DNA of 26,701 nt from Clostridiales bacterium (lineage in GTDB: Bacteria; Bacillota; Clostridia; Christensenellales; CAG-314), in NCBI GenBank assembly GCA_003537755.1, contig DPQS01000004.1, positions 42,857 through 69,557 on the forward strand, in the 5' to 3' direction. Both the position numbers and the translations under genes were made by a program. This document shows positions 14,899 to 23,835 of this stretch, one piece after another (position 1 is the first letter of the stretch; every line of letters starts with the position of its first letter). The notes below the pieces were generated by a model. That model saw nothing but the letters and a program-made list of their open reading frames with translations. It made no database searches and was not told the DNA's origin.

Positions 14899-16917
14899 AT
14901 GAAAAATACAAAAAGATTCTGGGCGTTGTGCGTGCTCGCCGTCGTATTTCTGCTGACGTTTGCGCTTGCGGCATGCGACACCGACACGCCCGACCCTACG
15001 CCGCCCGACAACAAGGACAAACCCAATTGGACGTTGACTTCGCCCGACGGCAAAATTACGTTGGACGTGTATTTTGCGAAGGGACAAATTGCCTATTCCG
15101 TCGCTAAAGGCGACGTTACCGTGGTGGAAAAGTCCAACATCGGTATGGCAACAGACAAGTGCGAGTTTGTGGATTTGACCTTTGTCGAATCGCAGACGGA
15201 CAGCAAGACAATTTCCTACACAAACGTCAGCGGCAAAACAAAGCAGGTTACTACGTCATTTAAGCAAAATATTCTTACCTTTGCCGAAGGCGACTACATG
15301 CTCGACGTGGTGTTCCGCGCATACAACGACGGATACGCGTTCCGCTACAACATCCGCAAGGCGGACGGCACCGAAGGCGACTTCACCGTGACGGACGAAC
15401 TTACCCACTTCGCCTTGCCGGGCAACGCCAAAACATACGCAATGGCAGTGGTTACAATCGTGGGCTTACTGGGCGGCGACGAGTACTACTCCTACGAGGA
15501 CAAGTACCAGTACCGCAGTTACAAAAACCTTACCAATGAGCAACTCGGCTTTCCTGTGCTGTACAGTGTAAAAAGCGGCGATGACGAAGTGTACAGCCTA
15601 ATTACCGAGGCGGACATCTACGGTCGCGAATACCACGGCTCGGCACTGCAGGCAGACGGCACGGACGGACTGAAAACAATCCACATGCCTGCATGCGGCA
15701 GCGAAGCGTCCATGAGCGCAAGTTATCCCTTTACCTCGCCGTGGCGCGTAGCCGTTGTCGGCGGACCGGACACGATGGTGGAATCCACCCTTGTCGAGGA
15801 CGTGTACGACGAAATAGAACCGTGGAAACCCGACGATTACGACAGCCTCAGCGAAGAAGAAAAGCAAATCTACACCTACGACTGGGTTAAGCCCGGCGCG
15901 GCGGCGTGGAGCTACCTCAACTTCGACGGCGACCCTGCCAAGCAGGCGGCGCAAAGCAACTACGAACTGCAACGTCAATACGTGGACGCAATTGCCGACC
16001 TTGGCTGGACATGGCTTGTGCTTGACGCAGGCTGGGACACAGGTTCCTTTACGGAAAAAGTGTTTGTCGATTTTGTACAATACGCCAATGCAAAGGGCGT
16101 GCACATCATGGTGTGGGCGGACAGCTACTCGTCCTTCTACACGCGCACGCAGACAAGCGCAACCCTTGCCAAATGGGCTAAGTGGGGCATTGAGGGTGTA
16201 AAAATCGACTTCTTCGACGGACAGGGTGCGCCCTACTTGTCGGACAAGTGGAAGCTGGAATCGCAGCAAAGCCTTGACGATCATTACGAAATGTTTTATC
16301 AGGAAGCGGCAAAGTACAAGATGGTTGTTGACTGCCACGGCTGTAACAAGCCCACGGGCGAACGCCGTCAGTATCCGCACGTAATCAACCGCGAAGCCGT
16401 CCGCGGAAACGAATTCAAAAGCGTGGACAGCAAACAAACGGCTTACCTGCCATTTACGCGCAGTTCAATCGGTCCGACCGACTTCACCCCGGCAATCATT
16501 CCGTATCTTTCCGGAACGGTGACGGTTGCCCACAACATGGGGCTTGCCGTAACTCTCGAGTCGGGTATGCCGACATTTTCCGACATGCCGGACCATTTCA
16601 CAAGCGGCGAATATCTTGACTTCTACCGCAATTTGCCCGTTGTGTGGGACGAAACCAAACTTGTAACCGCCGACCTCGGCGACTACGTGGTGATTGCCCG
16701 TCGCAGCGGCAACAAGTGGTACGTAGGTTGCACGGCAAGTTACGCAGGCACGATCGACGTCGATTTGTCCTTCCTCGGCGAAGGTAACTTTGCGGCGCGT
16801 ATCTGGCAGGACAGCGAGTACAACAAGGTTTCGCAAAGCAGTCAAAGTGTGACAAGCGCAAGCAAACTTAGCCTTACCGTGCAAAAGGGCGGCGGCTTTA
16901 CGATGATAATAGAGTAA
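14899..16917 (+). CDS. Glycoside hydrolase family 97 lipoprotein (alpha-glucosidase/alpha-galactosidase type)
   Basis: The 672-residue lipoprotein starts at ATG with GGAGG just before; lipobox LAAC (Cys26). Residues about 45-300 match the GH97 N-terminal beta-sandwich (LTSPDGKITLDVYF, YNDGYAFRYNI). Residues about 310-570 are the (beta/alpha)8 barrel: AAWSYLNFDGD, DLGWTWLVLDAGWD (367-380), GVHIMVWADSY, WGIEGVKIDFFDG (429-441), VVDCHGCNKPTGERRQYPHV, NREAVRGNEF (497-506). Asp437 occupies the nucleophile position of retaining GH97 enzymes such as the Bacteroides alpha-galactosidase; Glu499 is the likely acid/base. Inverting SusB-type enzymes use glutamates instead. A C-terminal beta domain (about 580-672) ends GGGFTMIIE. 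It follows the binding protein by 10 bases. It would release sugars at the cell surface for import. GH97 is best known from Bacteroidota, so transfer is possible. Confidence 0.9.
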   Translation: MKNTKRFWALCVLAVVFLLTFALAACDTDTPDPTPPDNKDKPNWTLTSPDGKITLDVYFAKGQIAYSVAKGDVTVVEKSNIGMATDKCEFVDLTFVESQTDSKTISYTNVSGKTKQVTTSFKQNILTFAEGDYMLDVVFRAYNDGYAFRYNIRKADGTEGDFTVTDELTHFALPGNAKTYAMAVVTIVGLLGGDEYYSYEDKYQYRSYKNLTNEQLGFPVLYSVKSGDDEVYSLITEADIYGREYHGSALQADGTDGLKTIHMPACGSEASMSASYPFTSPWRVAVVGGPDTMVESTLVEDVYDEIEPWKPDDYDSLSEEEKQIYTYDWVKPGAAAWSYLNFDGDPAKQAAQSNYELQRQYVDAIADLGWTWLVLDAGWDTGSFTEKVFVDFVQYANAKGVHIMVWADSYSSFYTRTQTSATLAKWAKWGIEGVKIDFFDGQGAPYLSDKWKLESQQSLDDHYEMFYQEAAKYKMVVDCHGCNKPTGERRQYPHVINREAVRGNEFKSVDSKQTAYLPFTRSSIGPTDFTPAIIPYLSGTVTVAHNMGLAVTLESGMPTFSDMPDHFTSGEYLDFYRNLPVVWDETKLVTADLGDYVVIARRSGNKWYVGCTASYAGTIDVDLSFLGEGNFAARIWQDSEYNKVSQSSQSVTSASKLSLTVQKGGGFTMIIE

Positions 16918-16933
16918 TACAAGGAGTACAACA

Positions 16934-18403
16934 ATGAAAAAGAGTATCAGAATTGTTGCCGCGTTGGCGGTACTGGTGTTGATGTTCGTGTTTACGGGGT
17001 GCGTTTCCCAGCGTCCTTCGGACGATGACAACAAAGGTTTGCCGTCCATTGACAATCCGTGGTGGACCGACAGCGGCGAAATTACCAAAGACGGCGACGG
17101 CAACATAGAGTTTGACGACGTCAGCATCAAACTTACTTCGGTAATCTGCGGCTACGACCAGAACGGTTTCGAAGCGCTTCTGGATCAATTCAACAAATTG
17201 TACAAAGGTAAAATCAACATTACCCACCAGACCTATGCGCAGGACGTAATCGACGAGTACGTAATGCAACAAATTCAGAACGAAACCAACGCGCCCGACC
17301 TTATTCTTACCCACCAGAAGACGCACGCGTACCTTGCGGCAAACAAGATTATCCAGCCCATGGACGCCGCTTACGAACTGGCGGGACTCGAATCGGACAA
17401 GAGCAACTTCCTTCCCAACTTCGCCGACTACTGCGACCTCGGGTACGAAGGACGTATGTTCACAATCCCGGTGGACGCGCAAAGCATGGTAATGTACTAC
17501 AACAAAAACCTGCTTAAAAAGTACGGTGAGGAATTGCCGCAAACCCGTGCGGAATTTCTGGAACTGTGCAGAAAAGTGCAAAGCGGCGAACGCGCAACCA
17601 ACTCGCAATTCAACGCCGTTACCTGCGGCGCGGACTACGACTTCTTCAAAATGTACCTGCTGCCTACCGCAGTGTTGCAAAACGGCGGCGAACTGTACGG
17701 CAGCGACGGACTTGTCCACTGGACGGAAGGCGACAACTTCAATGCATTCAAAAACGGCATTCAGGCTGTAAAACAACTTGCCGACGACGGTTTGTGGGAC
17801 AGCAGCGACAGCAACGAAAGCGCGCGTGCAAAGTTCTGCAAAGACAACGCATTGTTCTACATTTCGTTGCCGTTTGACGCAAATACGATTTTCAGTGCAT
17901 ACGCATCCAATTCCGGTCACTCGCCCGAAGTTGTCAAAAGTCAGGACATCGGAGGCTTCTCTACCGCGGGTATGTTTGCACTTGACGGCGCACCCGAAGC
18001 AAGCAAAAACAAGGTATTCGGCGACTCGCACGCGTTTGCCATGAGCAAGACGGTAAGCGACGTCACCAAGAAGGCTGCAATCGCAGTGTTTGTAAACTGG
18101 TTTACCACCAAGGTGGAAGTCGGTATCGAATGGGCAAAACTCGGCCATACGACGGCTTCCTACACAATCCGCGGTAACGCCGCCTACAACGCCGACAGTT
18201 ACGTAAGCGAATTCTGCAACATGTTTTACGGAGACATCAACAACTTTGTCACCGCAGGCAAGACGGCAAATTACACGCTGATTTTCCCCGATATGCAGAC
18301 GGCTCTTCTCAACTGTCTGCGCAATGCAAGCAACGAGTACGACATTAAGACGGAACTGCAAAACGCTCAGAAAAAAATTAACGCCGCAATCGGTTTGGCG
18401 TAG
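16934..18403 (+). CDS. ABC transporter solute-binding lipoprotein (family 1)
   Basis: The 489-residue lipoprotein begins at ATG after AAGGAG (16920-16925). The signal peptide ends FTGC (Cys23). The mature part has the classic family 1 pattern: FEALLDQFNKLYKGKINIT, VIDEYVMQQIQNETNAPDLIL, IPVDAQSMVMYYNKNLLKKYG (hinge motif), ELPQTRAEFLELCRKVQ and ALFYISLPFDANTIF. It is of usual length and has no extra domains, unlike the binding protein at 13068. It stands directly before the two permease genes (11 bases), so it is the most likely dedicated binding subunit of this importer; the substrate is probably an oligosaccharide produced by the GH97 or related enzymes. Confidence 0.92.
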   Translation: MKKSIRIVAALAVLVLMFVFTGCVSQRPSDDDNKGLPSIDNPWWTDSGEITKDGDGNIEFDDVSIKLTSVICGYDQNGFEALLDQFNKLYKGKINITHQTYAQDVIDEYVMQQIQNETNAPDLILTHQKTHAYLAANKIIQPMDAAYELAGLESDKSNFLPNFADYCDLGYEGRMFTIPVDAQSMVMYYNKNLLKKYGEELPQTRAEFLELCRKVQSGERATNSQFNAVTCGADYDFFKMYLLPTAVLQNGGELYGSDGLVHWTEGDNFNAFKNGIQAVKQLADDGLWDSSDSNESARAKFCKDNALFYISLPFDANTIFSAYASNSGHSPEVVKSQDIGGFSTAGMFALDGAPEASKNKVFGDSHAFAMSKTVSDVTKKAAIAVFVNWFTTKVEVGIEWAKLGHTTASYTIRGNAAYNADSYVSEFCNMFYGDINNFVTAGKTANYTLIFPDMQTALLNCLRNASNEYDIKTELQNAQKKINAAIGLA

Positions 18404-18414
18404 AGAGGATTACA

Positions 18415-19398
18415 ATGAATTTGTCAGACGACAAAAAGAAAGCGTACAAGCGCAGTATGTGGCGAAGTCAGGGACTGGGTATGCTGTTTGTGGTGCCCTT
18501 TGTACTGTTTTTCGTGCTGTACACGCTTGTGCCGCTGATTATGGGCGTGGGGTTGTCCTTTTTCGATTACAACCCCAACAAACCCGGCGAAATGAGTTTT
18601 GTCGGCTTTCTCAACTACGCCGACATGTTCGGCACGACAAACGAAAAACTGGAAATCACCTTTGTCAAGCCGTTTTGGGAAAGTTTGCTCAACACGATTT
18701 TGTTTGACCTCATAGCGGTACCCCTTCTTATGGTAATTCCGCTGTTGCTTGCTCACCTTATCAACTATCAGCCGCCGGGATACAAGTTTTTCCGCGCCGT
18801 GCTGTACATGCCCGTAATCGTGTCCATTACCGTTGCGGGTATGATGTTTACGTCCATCTTCGGTGAAACTTCGACAGGACTTATCAACGGCTGGCTGGGT
18901 ACGCACATCAAGTTTCTTACCGACACGGGTTGGCGTTGGTTTGTAATGATTTTGCTGTCCGTGTGGTGGCAGACAGGTACAAACTTCGTCATCTTTTCGG
19001 CAGGGCTCAGGGACATTCCCAAAAGTCTGTACGAAGCCTGCGAAGCCGACGGCGGAGGAAAAGCAAGCAAATTCTTTCACGTTACGTTGCCCGGGCTTAA
19101 GGGACAAATCGATTTGTGTCTGTTTTCGACGCTTATCAATTACCTCAATTTGTACGGGCAACCTTCGGTAATACGCGGTTCGACAATCTACGACACTATG
19201 TACGATTCGCCGATGATGCTTATTCAGAACAGCCTCAAAGTGCTGCCGCGCTGGACGGGATTTATCTGTGCGATGGCGGTAGTGTTCGGACTTATCGTGC
19301 TGGCGTTCAGTATTGTCGAAAAACGCCTTATGGGCAAGGAAAAAGGAGGTCACGGCTATGAAAAAACCTTTGCCGCATTCAAGTCTGTCCAAAAGTGA
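18415..19398 (+). CDS. Sugar ABC transporter permease (MalF/UgpA type)
   Basis: The 327-residue inner-membrane protein has about six spans, the first at about 20-45 (GMLFVVPFVLFFVLYTLVPL). The cytoplasmic EAA loop that docks with the ATPase is YEACEADGGGKASKFFHVTL (206-225). It is the first of the permease pair of a CUT1-family importer. The ribosome site AGAGG lies just before ATG, 11 bases after the binding-protein stop. Its final 41 bases overlap the next permease, so translation of the two is coupled. Confidence 0.93.
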   Translation: MNLSDDKKKAYKRSMWRSQGLGMLFVVPFVLFFVLYTLVPLIMGVGLSFFDYNPNKPGEMSFVGFLNYADMFGTTNEKLEITFVKPFWESLLNTILFDLIAVPLLMVIPLLLAHLINYQPPGYKFFRAVLYMPVIVSITVAGMMFTSIFGETSTGLINGWLGTHIKFLTDTGWRWFVMILLSVWWQTGTNFVIFSAGLRDIPKSLYEACEADGGGKASKFFHVTLPGLKGQIDLCLFSTLINYLNLYGQPSVIRGSTIYDTMYDSPMMLIQNSLKVLPRWTGFICAMAVVFGLIVLAFSIVEKRLMGKEKGGHGYEKTFAAFKSVQK

Positions 19399-20284
19399 AC
19401 GCGAGAGCCGTCGCAACAAAATAAAGGCGTTTGTCATTTTGCTTGTGGTGTGTGTGGTGTGGCTGTTTCCGTTTGTGTACGTGTTTGGCATGTCGCTGCG
19501 CACGACCGAAGACCTGGTGTTGTACCCCAACTCGATTTTTCCGCATTCCGGCGGCTGGACATTTGACCACTACGTAGATTTCTTCCGTCTGCACGACGGC
19601 GGTAAGGTCGACACATTGATGAGTGCGCTTATCAACTCGACGATTACAACGGTAATTCACGTAATAGTCAGCATGTTCATCACCGTGTTTGCGGCGTATT
19701 CCTTTGTGTTTATGCGCTACAAGGGAAGGGCGTTTATCTACGCGCTGATTATCTTCGTAATGCCTATTCCAAGCGTCATAGGGTTTGCACCGATGTACTC
19801 GATGTACATCAGCATCGGCAAACAAAGCGGTATTCTGGACAATCTGTGGTACTTTTACTCGTGGATTATCTTCCCGGGTGTGGCAGGCGCGTTCAATCTG
19901 ATGATAATGTACAACTGCTTTCGCTCGATGCCCAAGTCCATTGTGGAAAGCGCACGCAGCGACGGCGCAGGCGAATTGGAAATTTTCCGCAGAGTGGTGT
20001 TGCCTCTTGCAAAGTCAAGCATTCTGGTGTGCGCGCTGTTTTCCTTCAACGGCTGCTGGAACAACCTTGTGTTTCCGCAACTTGTCGTGGCGGCGCAGTC
20101 GGACGTACAGATGCACAACACGATTACCGTCGCGCTGATGGGCTGGATCAAAAACGAAAGCGTCGAGTTCCACGGGCGGGCAATGGCTTCGTGCGTGATG
20201 AGCATCCTGCCGCTTATGCTGATGTACTTTTTCACGCAAAGCAAGATGATCGACGGCTTGTCGTCCACCGGCGTAAAAGGATGA
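19358..20284 (+). CDS. Sugar ABC transporter permease (MalG/UgpE type)
   Basis: I place the start at ATG 19358, which follows a strong AAAAGGAGGT (19341-19350); the frame is open back to 19313 but without a ribosome site. The product has 308 residues and about six membrane spans (first at about 22-46, AFVILLVVCVVWLFPFVYVF). The EAA loop is VESARSDGAGELEIFRRVVL (196-215). The C-terminus is MIDGLSSTGVKG, like the usual 'GLtaGAVKG' ending of MalG-type permeases. It pairs with the preceding permease as a heterodimer in a CUT1 importer and is followed after 10 bases by the ATPase gene. Confidence 0.93.
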   Translation: MKKPLPHSSLSKSERESRRNKIKAFVILLVVCVVWLFPFVYVFGMSLRTTEDLVLYPNSIFPHSGGWTFDHYVDFFRLHDGGKVDTLMSALINSTITTVIHVIVSMFITVFAAYSFVFMRYKGRAFIYALIIFVMPIPSVIGFAPMYSMYISIGKQSGILDNLWYFYSWIIFPGVAGAFNLMIMYNCFRSMPKSIVESARSDGAGELEIFRRVVLPLAKSSILVCALFSFNGCWNNLVFPQLVVAAQSDVQMHNTITVALMGWIKNESVEFHGRAMASCVMSILPLMLMYFFTQSKMIDGLSSTGVKG

Positions 20285-20294
20285 GGAGTGACAA

Positions 20295-22004
20295 ATGAAC
20301 AGTTTTGTAAAAATAGAAAATCTCGAAAAAGTGTACCCCAACGGCGTAAAAGCGGTGTACAACTTCAGCCTGGACATTGACAAAAACGAGTTTATCGTGC
20401 TTGTGGGTCCGTCGGGTTGCGGTAAGTCGACAATGCTGCGTATGATTGCGGGTCTGGAGGATATTTCTTCGGGCGAATTGACAATAGACGGCGAATTTGC
20501 CAACTACAAACCCAGTAAAGACAGAAGCCTTGCGATAGTGTTTCAGAACTACGCGCTGTATCCGCAGATGAACGTTTTTGAAAACATCGCGTTTCCGTTG
20601 ACGGTCAGCAAGTACCCCTTCCCCGTGGTGGACGAGCAGTTGCTTGCCGCACGCGGTGTTGTCGGCGCGATTGACAACTTTACCGCAGCGGAACTGTCCG
20701 AGGCCGTTGCCGAAGCGGAAAAAGTGCGCGGTGACCGTGTTGACGCAGCCGCATGGCTTGGCAAAAAACTCGGTGTCGCACGTGCTGCCGCCGAACGTAT
20801 TCTGCAGTGCAAGCTGACGGAAAAGAAAGACCTTGAAAACTACATTACGTCGTTGAAAAACGACAACGTATTGCAAATTTCGTCACGCGAAGAGGCTCTT
20901 TCGGCAGACGGCAAGCACTTTGACGAGCAGGCACGACTGCTGGACGAACAGGGCAAAGTCGTGACGGAACTCCGCAAAATGAACAAATGGGAAATACAGG
21001 ACAAGGTGTTTGCCGCAGCCGACGTGCTGGACCTGGGGCAGTACCTCAATCGCCTCCCCAAGGAACTGTCCGGCGGACAAATGCAGCGTGTGGCTCTCGG
21101 ACGCGCCATTGTCAAAAACGTACCGTTGTTTCTTATGGACGAACCTCTGAGCAACCTTGACGCGCGACTTCGCCTTACCATGCGCAGCGAAATCGTCAAA
21201 CTGCACAAGCGTATAAACGCGACTACGATTTACGTAACGCATGACCAGACCGAAGCCATGACAATGGCGGACAGAATTGTCGTAATGAGCAAGGGCTTTG
21301 TTCAGCAAATCGACACGCCGGAACAAATCTACAACAATCCGTGCAATCTGTTTGTGGCAAAGTTTGTCGGCACGCCGCCGATCAACCTGTTTGAGGCAAA
21401 GTTTGACGGAACTCGTCTTGTGTCGGGCGACCGTGAGTTGCCGTTGTCTGCAGATACCGCTACGGAAATAAACGCGTTTTACGACCGCACTTACAAGGCA
21501 TTCGCCGACCGGCTTGCCGCCTACGACGGAAGCGACAAATCCAAGGAATTTATACTCAAGGTGTTGTCCGCAACCGCCGACAAAGTGGGCGTAGAAGTCA
21601 AGAGCAAAAAAACGTTGCGGCAAAAAATCGGCAGACTTTTCGGTAAAAAACAAACGGAACAGGCAGTCGACGGCACATTGGAAAAGTTGAAGGAAAAGAC
21701 CGAATTACTTCAGGCATACTGCCGGGGCGACAAAACGCTGACTGTCGGTATCCGTCCCGAAGCCTTGCACGTGGAATTGTACGACAAGGCAACCCACGGC
21801 GACGACTGCATAGTGGCGCAGCCTACTCTTGTCGAACTGATGGGCAGCGAGATTTACGTACATTTCGACCTGCAGGGCGAAGAAATGATTGCAAAAATGT
21901 CCGCCAGAACAAAAATCAACGAGCAGACAAAACTTGCAATAAAATTCAACGCAGAGGATATGTATTTGTTTGACCCGATTTCCGGCGAAAGAATTTGTCG
22001 ATGA
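20295..22004 (+). CDS. Sugar ABC transporter ATP-binding protein with two large insertions
   Basis: 569 residues, MalK/UgpC class. All ATPase motifs are intact: GPSGCGKST (38-46), FQNYALYP (Gln84), LSGGQ (258-262), LFLMDEP (278-284) and His316 (VTHDQ). From Q-loop to signature is 174 residues, against 52 in the other ATPase of this window, so about 122 residues (roughly 105-230) are inserted in the helical subdomain that contacts the permeases. The insert is charged and mostly helical in character (AAELSEAVAEAEKVRGDR, KHFDEQARLLDEQGK). A second insert of about 70 residues (roughly 395-475; basic, KSKKTLRQKIGRLFGKKQ) splits the C-terminal regulatory part before LTVGIRPEAL (482-491). It comes directly after the permeases, so it is probably their cognate ATPase. 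Frame is continuous; it does not look like a pseudogene. Confidence 0.92.
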   Translation: MNSFVKIENLEKVYPNGVKAVYNFSLDIDKNEFIVLVGPSGCGKSTMLRMIAGLEDISSGELTIDGEFANYKPSKDRSLAIVFQNYALYPQMNVFENIAFPLTVSKYPFPVVDEQLLAARGVVGAIDNFTAAELSEAVAEAEKVRGDRVDAAAWLGKKLGVARAAAERILQCKLTEKKDLENYITSLKNDNVLQISSREEALSADGKHFDEQARLLDEQGKVVTELRKMNKWEIQDKVFAAADVLDLGQYLNRLPKELSGGQMQRVALGRAIVKNVPLFLMDEPLSNLDARLRLTMRSEIVKLHKRINATTIYVTHDQTEAMTMADRIVVMSKGFVQQIDTPEQIYNNPCNLFVAKFVGTPPINLFEAKFDGTRLVSGDRELPLSADTATEINAFYDRTYKAFADRLAAYDGSDKSKEFILKVLSATADKVGVEVKSKKTLRQKIGRLFGKKQTEQAVDGTLEKLKEKTELLQAYCRGDKTLTVGIRPEALHVELYDKATHGDDCIVAQPTLVELMGSEIYVHFDLQGEEMIAKMSARTKINEQTKLAIKFNAEDMYLFDPISGERICR

Positions 22005-22017
22005 CAAGGAGATTACA

Positions 22018-23757
22018 ATGAAAAAATTCAGATTACTTACATTAGCAATTACCGTGTTGATGTGCATGACAAGCCTTGTCGCGTGCAGCGGCAAAGACGC
22101 AGACATTGTACCCGTAACGCCCGACGAAACTAAGGTTACCGCTTTGCCTACGATGACTTTTGACGGCGAAACGCCCGCAAACAACACGCTGGTGATTACC
22201 GTAACCAACAAGGGACAGATTGTGCTGCCGCAGTACGTTGCAAAGACGCGTTTCGGCAAAACAATGGACGAAAGTGCCGTTTCCGTCACGCACTTGTACG
22301 ACGGCGCGATTGACAACAGCGTAACCTACAATGCAGGCGCAAACAGACGTACCTACTACGCCGTCGGACAGCACCTGTTCATCTTCACTGTTACCGACAG
22401 CGACAACAGCGCGCTGGTAAACAACTACTACGTGTACCTCAACGTGTATCAAAGTTTGTTTAAGATACTTGGCGACAAGGACGTGCTTACCGGAGAATTG
22501 AGCGATAACCCGACTCTTCGCACAAACGATCCTGGGTTTGCGCTTAGTTGGTTCAACATGGAACGCAGCGAAGTGTACTACGCCGAGGCAACCTTCGACA
22601 GCGTTGACAAGGAAGCCAACAACGGGCGCGACTGGGGTATAGGCTTGCTTCACGCCACCGACGAAGACGGCAGTTACTCGCTGAAAGACTACTACCGCAT
22701 TTACGACTGGGGCAACAACTGGGCGCATCGTTTTTCGCGCGGATGGACCGTCGACTCGAGTTTCGTAAAGGAGTTTTACACTTCGCAAGGGCTTGTAGAC
22801 CCCGGATTTAATGTAGGCGGCAACAAAATCACAATCGGCATTGCGCGCGTCGGCGACGTGTTTTATTCCTTCCTCAACGGACAGCTTACCGACAAATATG
22901 TGTATGCCGCGTTGAAAGACCGCAAGACGGCGCCCGGTATTTGCCTTATCGGTAACGATTCGGAAGCCTATCCCGGAAATGCTACTAATATCAAATTTGT
23001 CAGCGGCAACGATGCCGAAACGCTTATTGCAAAGATGTGCGGCGAAGACAACTACTACAACGACTTCGGCTATGCGCGCGTGCTTGACGGCTACGATGCC
23101 GCAACATTTACCGATGGCGGTTTTGCGTTTGACAAAATCGGCAATTACGACAGCGGAGTAAGAAACTGGTGGAATTGCGGCGTGCGCACGAACACGCTTT
23201 TCGGCGGAAGTTCCAAGGTGGAATTCGACCTTGAAACCGTCGGTCAACAGACAAGTTTCGGCGTACTGCGTATCTACATCAAAAAGGGTGTGAATAATGA
23301 CGACCCGACCAACGCGGCAGGTTTCTACAACGGATTGCAACTCATTTACCACGGCAACAGTAACCGCCCGGGCGGCGCAAACGTGGAAACGCTGCAACCT
23401 GTGACAAACGGCGACGAAACCTACGAAGAACACTCCAAGGAAAAGAATTCCGACGGCACAGACCGCTACGAAAACTTTGACGCTGCGGGTCTGTTCGGTG
23501 AAAACGCAAAATTGCACGTTGAAATCCGTATGGAACCGCTTGCAGGAGAAAACGGCGAAACCAAATTTACCTACACGTTCAGCGAAATCGGTAAAGAAAA
23601 TCCGGATACGTATACGTTTTTCTCTTACGCAACCCAGGCCGCTTCTTCCGCGGAATCGGAAGGCGAGTACAATGAACTGTTTTACGTTGCGTTTATGACG
23701 GAAAACGTACAATGCAGAATAAGCAACTTTGCGGTAAGTGCATACAAGGTGTATTAA
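22018..23757 (+). CDS. Lipoprotein with the shared A-B lectin-like modules
   Basis: The start is ATG 22018 after AAGGAGA (22006-22012); the frame is open back to 21970, but that part overlaps the ATPase gene end. The product has 579 residues with lipobox LVAC (Cys23). Residues about 40-145 form an Ig/cadherin-like beta domain (ITVTNKGQIVLPQYVA ... LFIFTVTDSDNS). About 146-340 is module A (VYYAEATFDS, NNWAHRFSRGW, KITIGIARVGDVFYSFLNG), matching A1 and A2 of the lipoprotein at 8035. About 347-579 is module B (FGYARVLDGYDAATFTDGG ... CRISNFAVSAYKVY), matching its C-terminus (HYSRVAD ... YEVSNLTVVGK). No catalytic motif is visible. Encoded between the transporter and the GH31, it is likely a surface carbohydrate-binding partner; that role is inference. 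Confidence 0.8.
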   Translation: MKKFRLLTLAITVLMCMTSLVACSGKDADIVPVTPDETKVTALPTMTFDGETPANNTLVITVTNKGQIVLPQYVAKTRFGKTMDESAVSVTHLYDGAIDNSVTYNAGANRRTYYAVGQHLFIFTVTDSDNSALVNNYYVYLNVYQSLFKILGDKDVLTGELSDNPTLRTNDPGFALSWFNMERSEVYYAEATFDSVDKEANNGRDWGIGLLHATDEDGSYSLKDYYRIYDWGNNWAHRFSRGWTVDSSFVKEFYTSQGLVDPGFNVGGNKITIGIARVGDVFYSFLNGQLTDKYVYAALKDRKTAPGICLIGNDSEAYPGNATNIKFVSGNDAETLIAKMCGEDNYYNDFGYARVLDGYDAATFTDGGFAFDKIGNYDSGVRNWWNCGVRTNTLFGGSSKVEFDLETVGQQTSFGVLRIYIKKGVNNDDPTNAAGFYNGLQLIYHGNSNRPGGANVETLQPVTNGDETYEEHSKEKNSDGTDRYENFDAAGLFGENAKLHVEIRMEPLAGENGETKFTYTFSEIGKENPDTYTFFSYATQAASSAESEGEYNELFYVAFMTENVQCRISNFAVSAYKVY

Positions 23758-23767
23758 GTTGGCGCGA

Positions 23768-23805
23768 GGACGGCAGATTCCGGCAAAAGGACATGATTGC
23801 CGTCC
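23768..23805 (+). other. Hairpin between lipoprotein and GH31 genes (possible attenuator)
   Basis: GGACGGCA (23768-23775) pairs with TGCCGTCC (23798-23805) across a 22-base loop, followed by CTGATTTTT. It may be a weak terminator or attenuator, or a processing site that lowers GH31 expression relative to upstream genes. Confidence 0.5.
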
Positions 23806-23835
23806 CTGATTTTTGGCTTTACAACAGAGGTTTTT

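Noticed and set aside
20295..22004. Possibility that the ATPase is two fused or frameshifted genes
   Set aside because: The frame is continuous, all motifs occur once in the correct order, and the extra segments have the same codon style as the rest, so true insertions are more likely.
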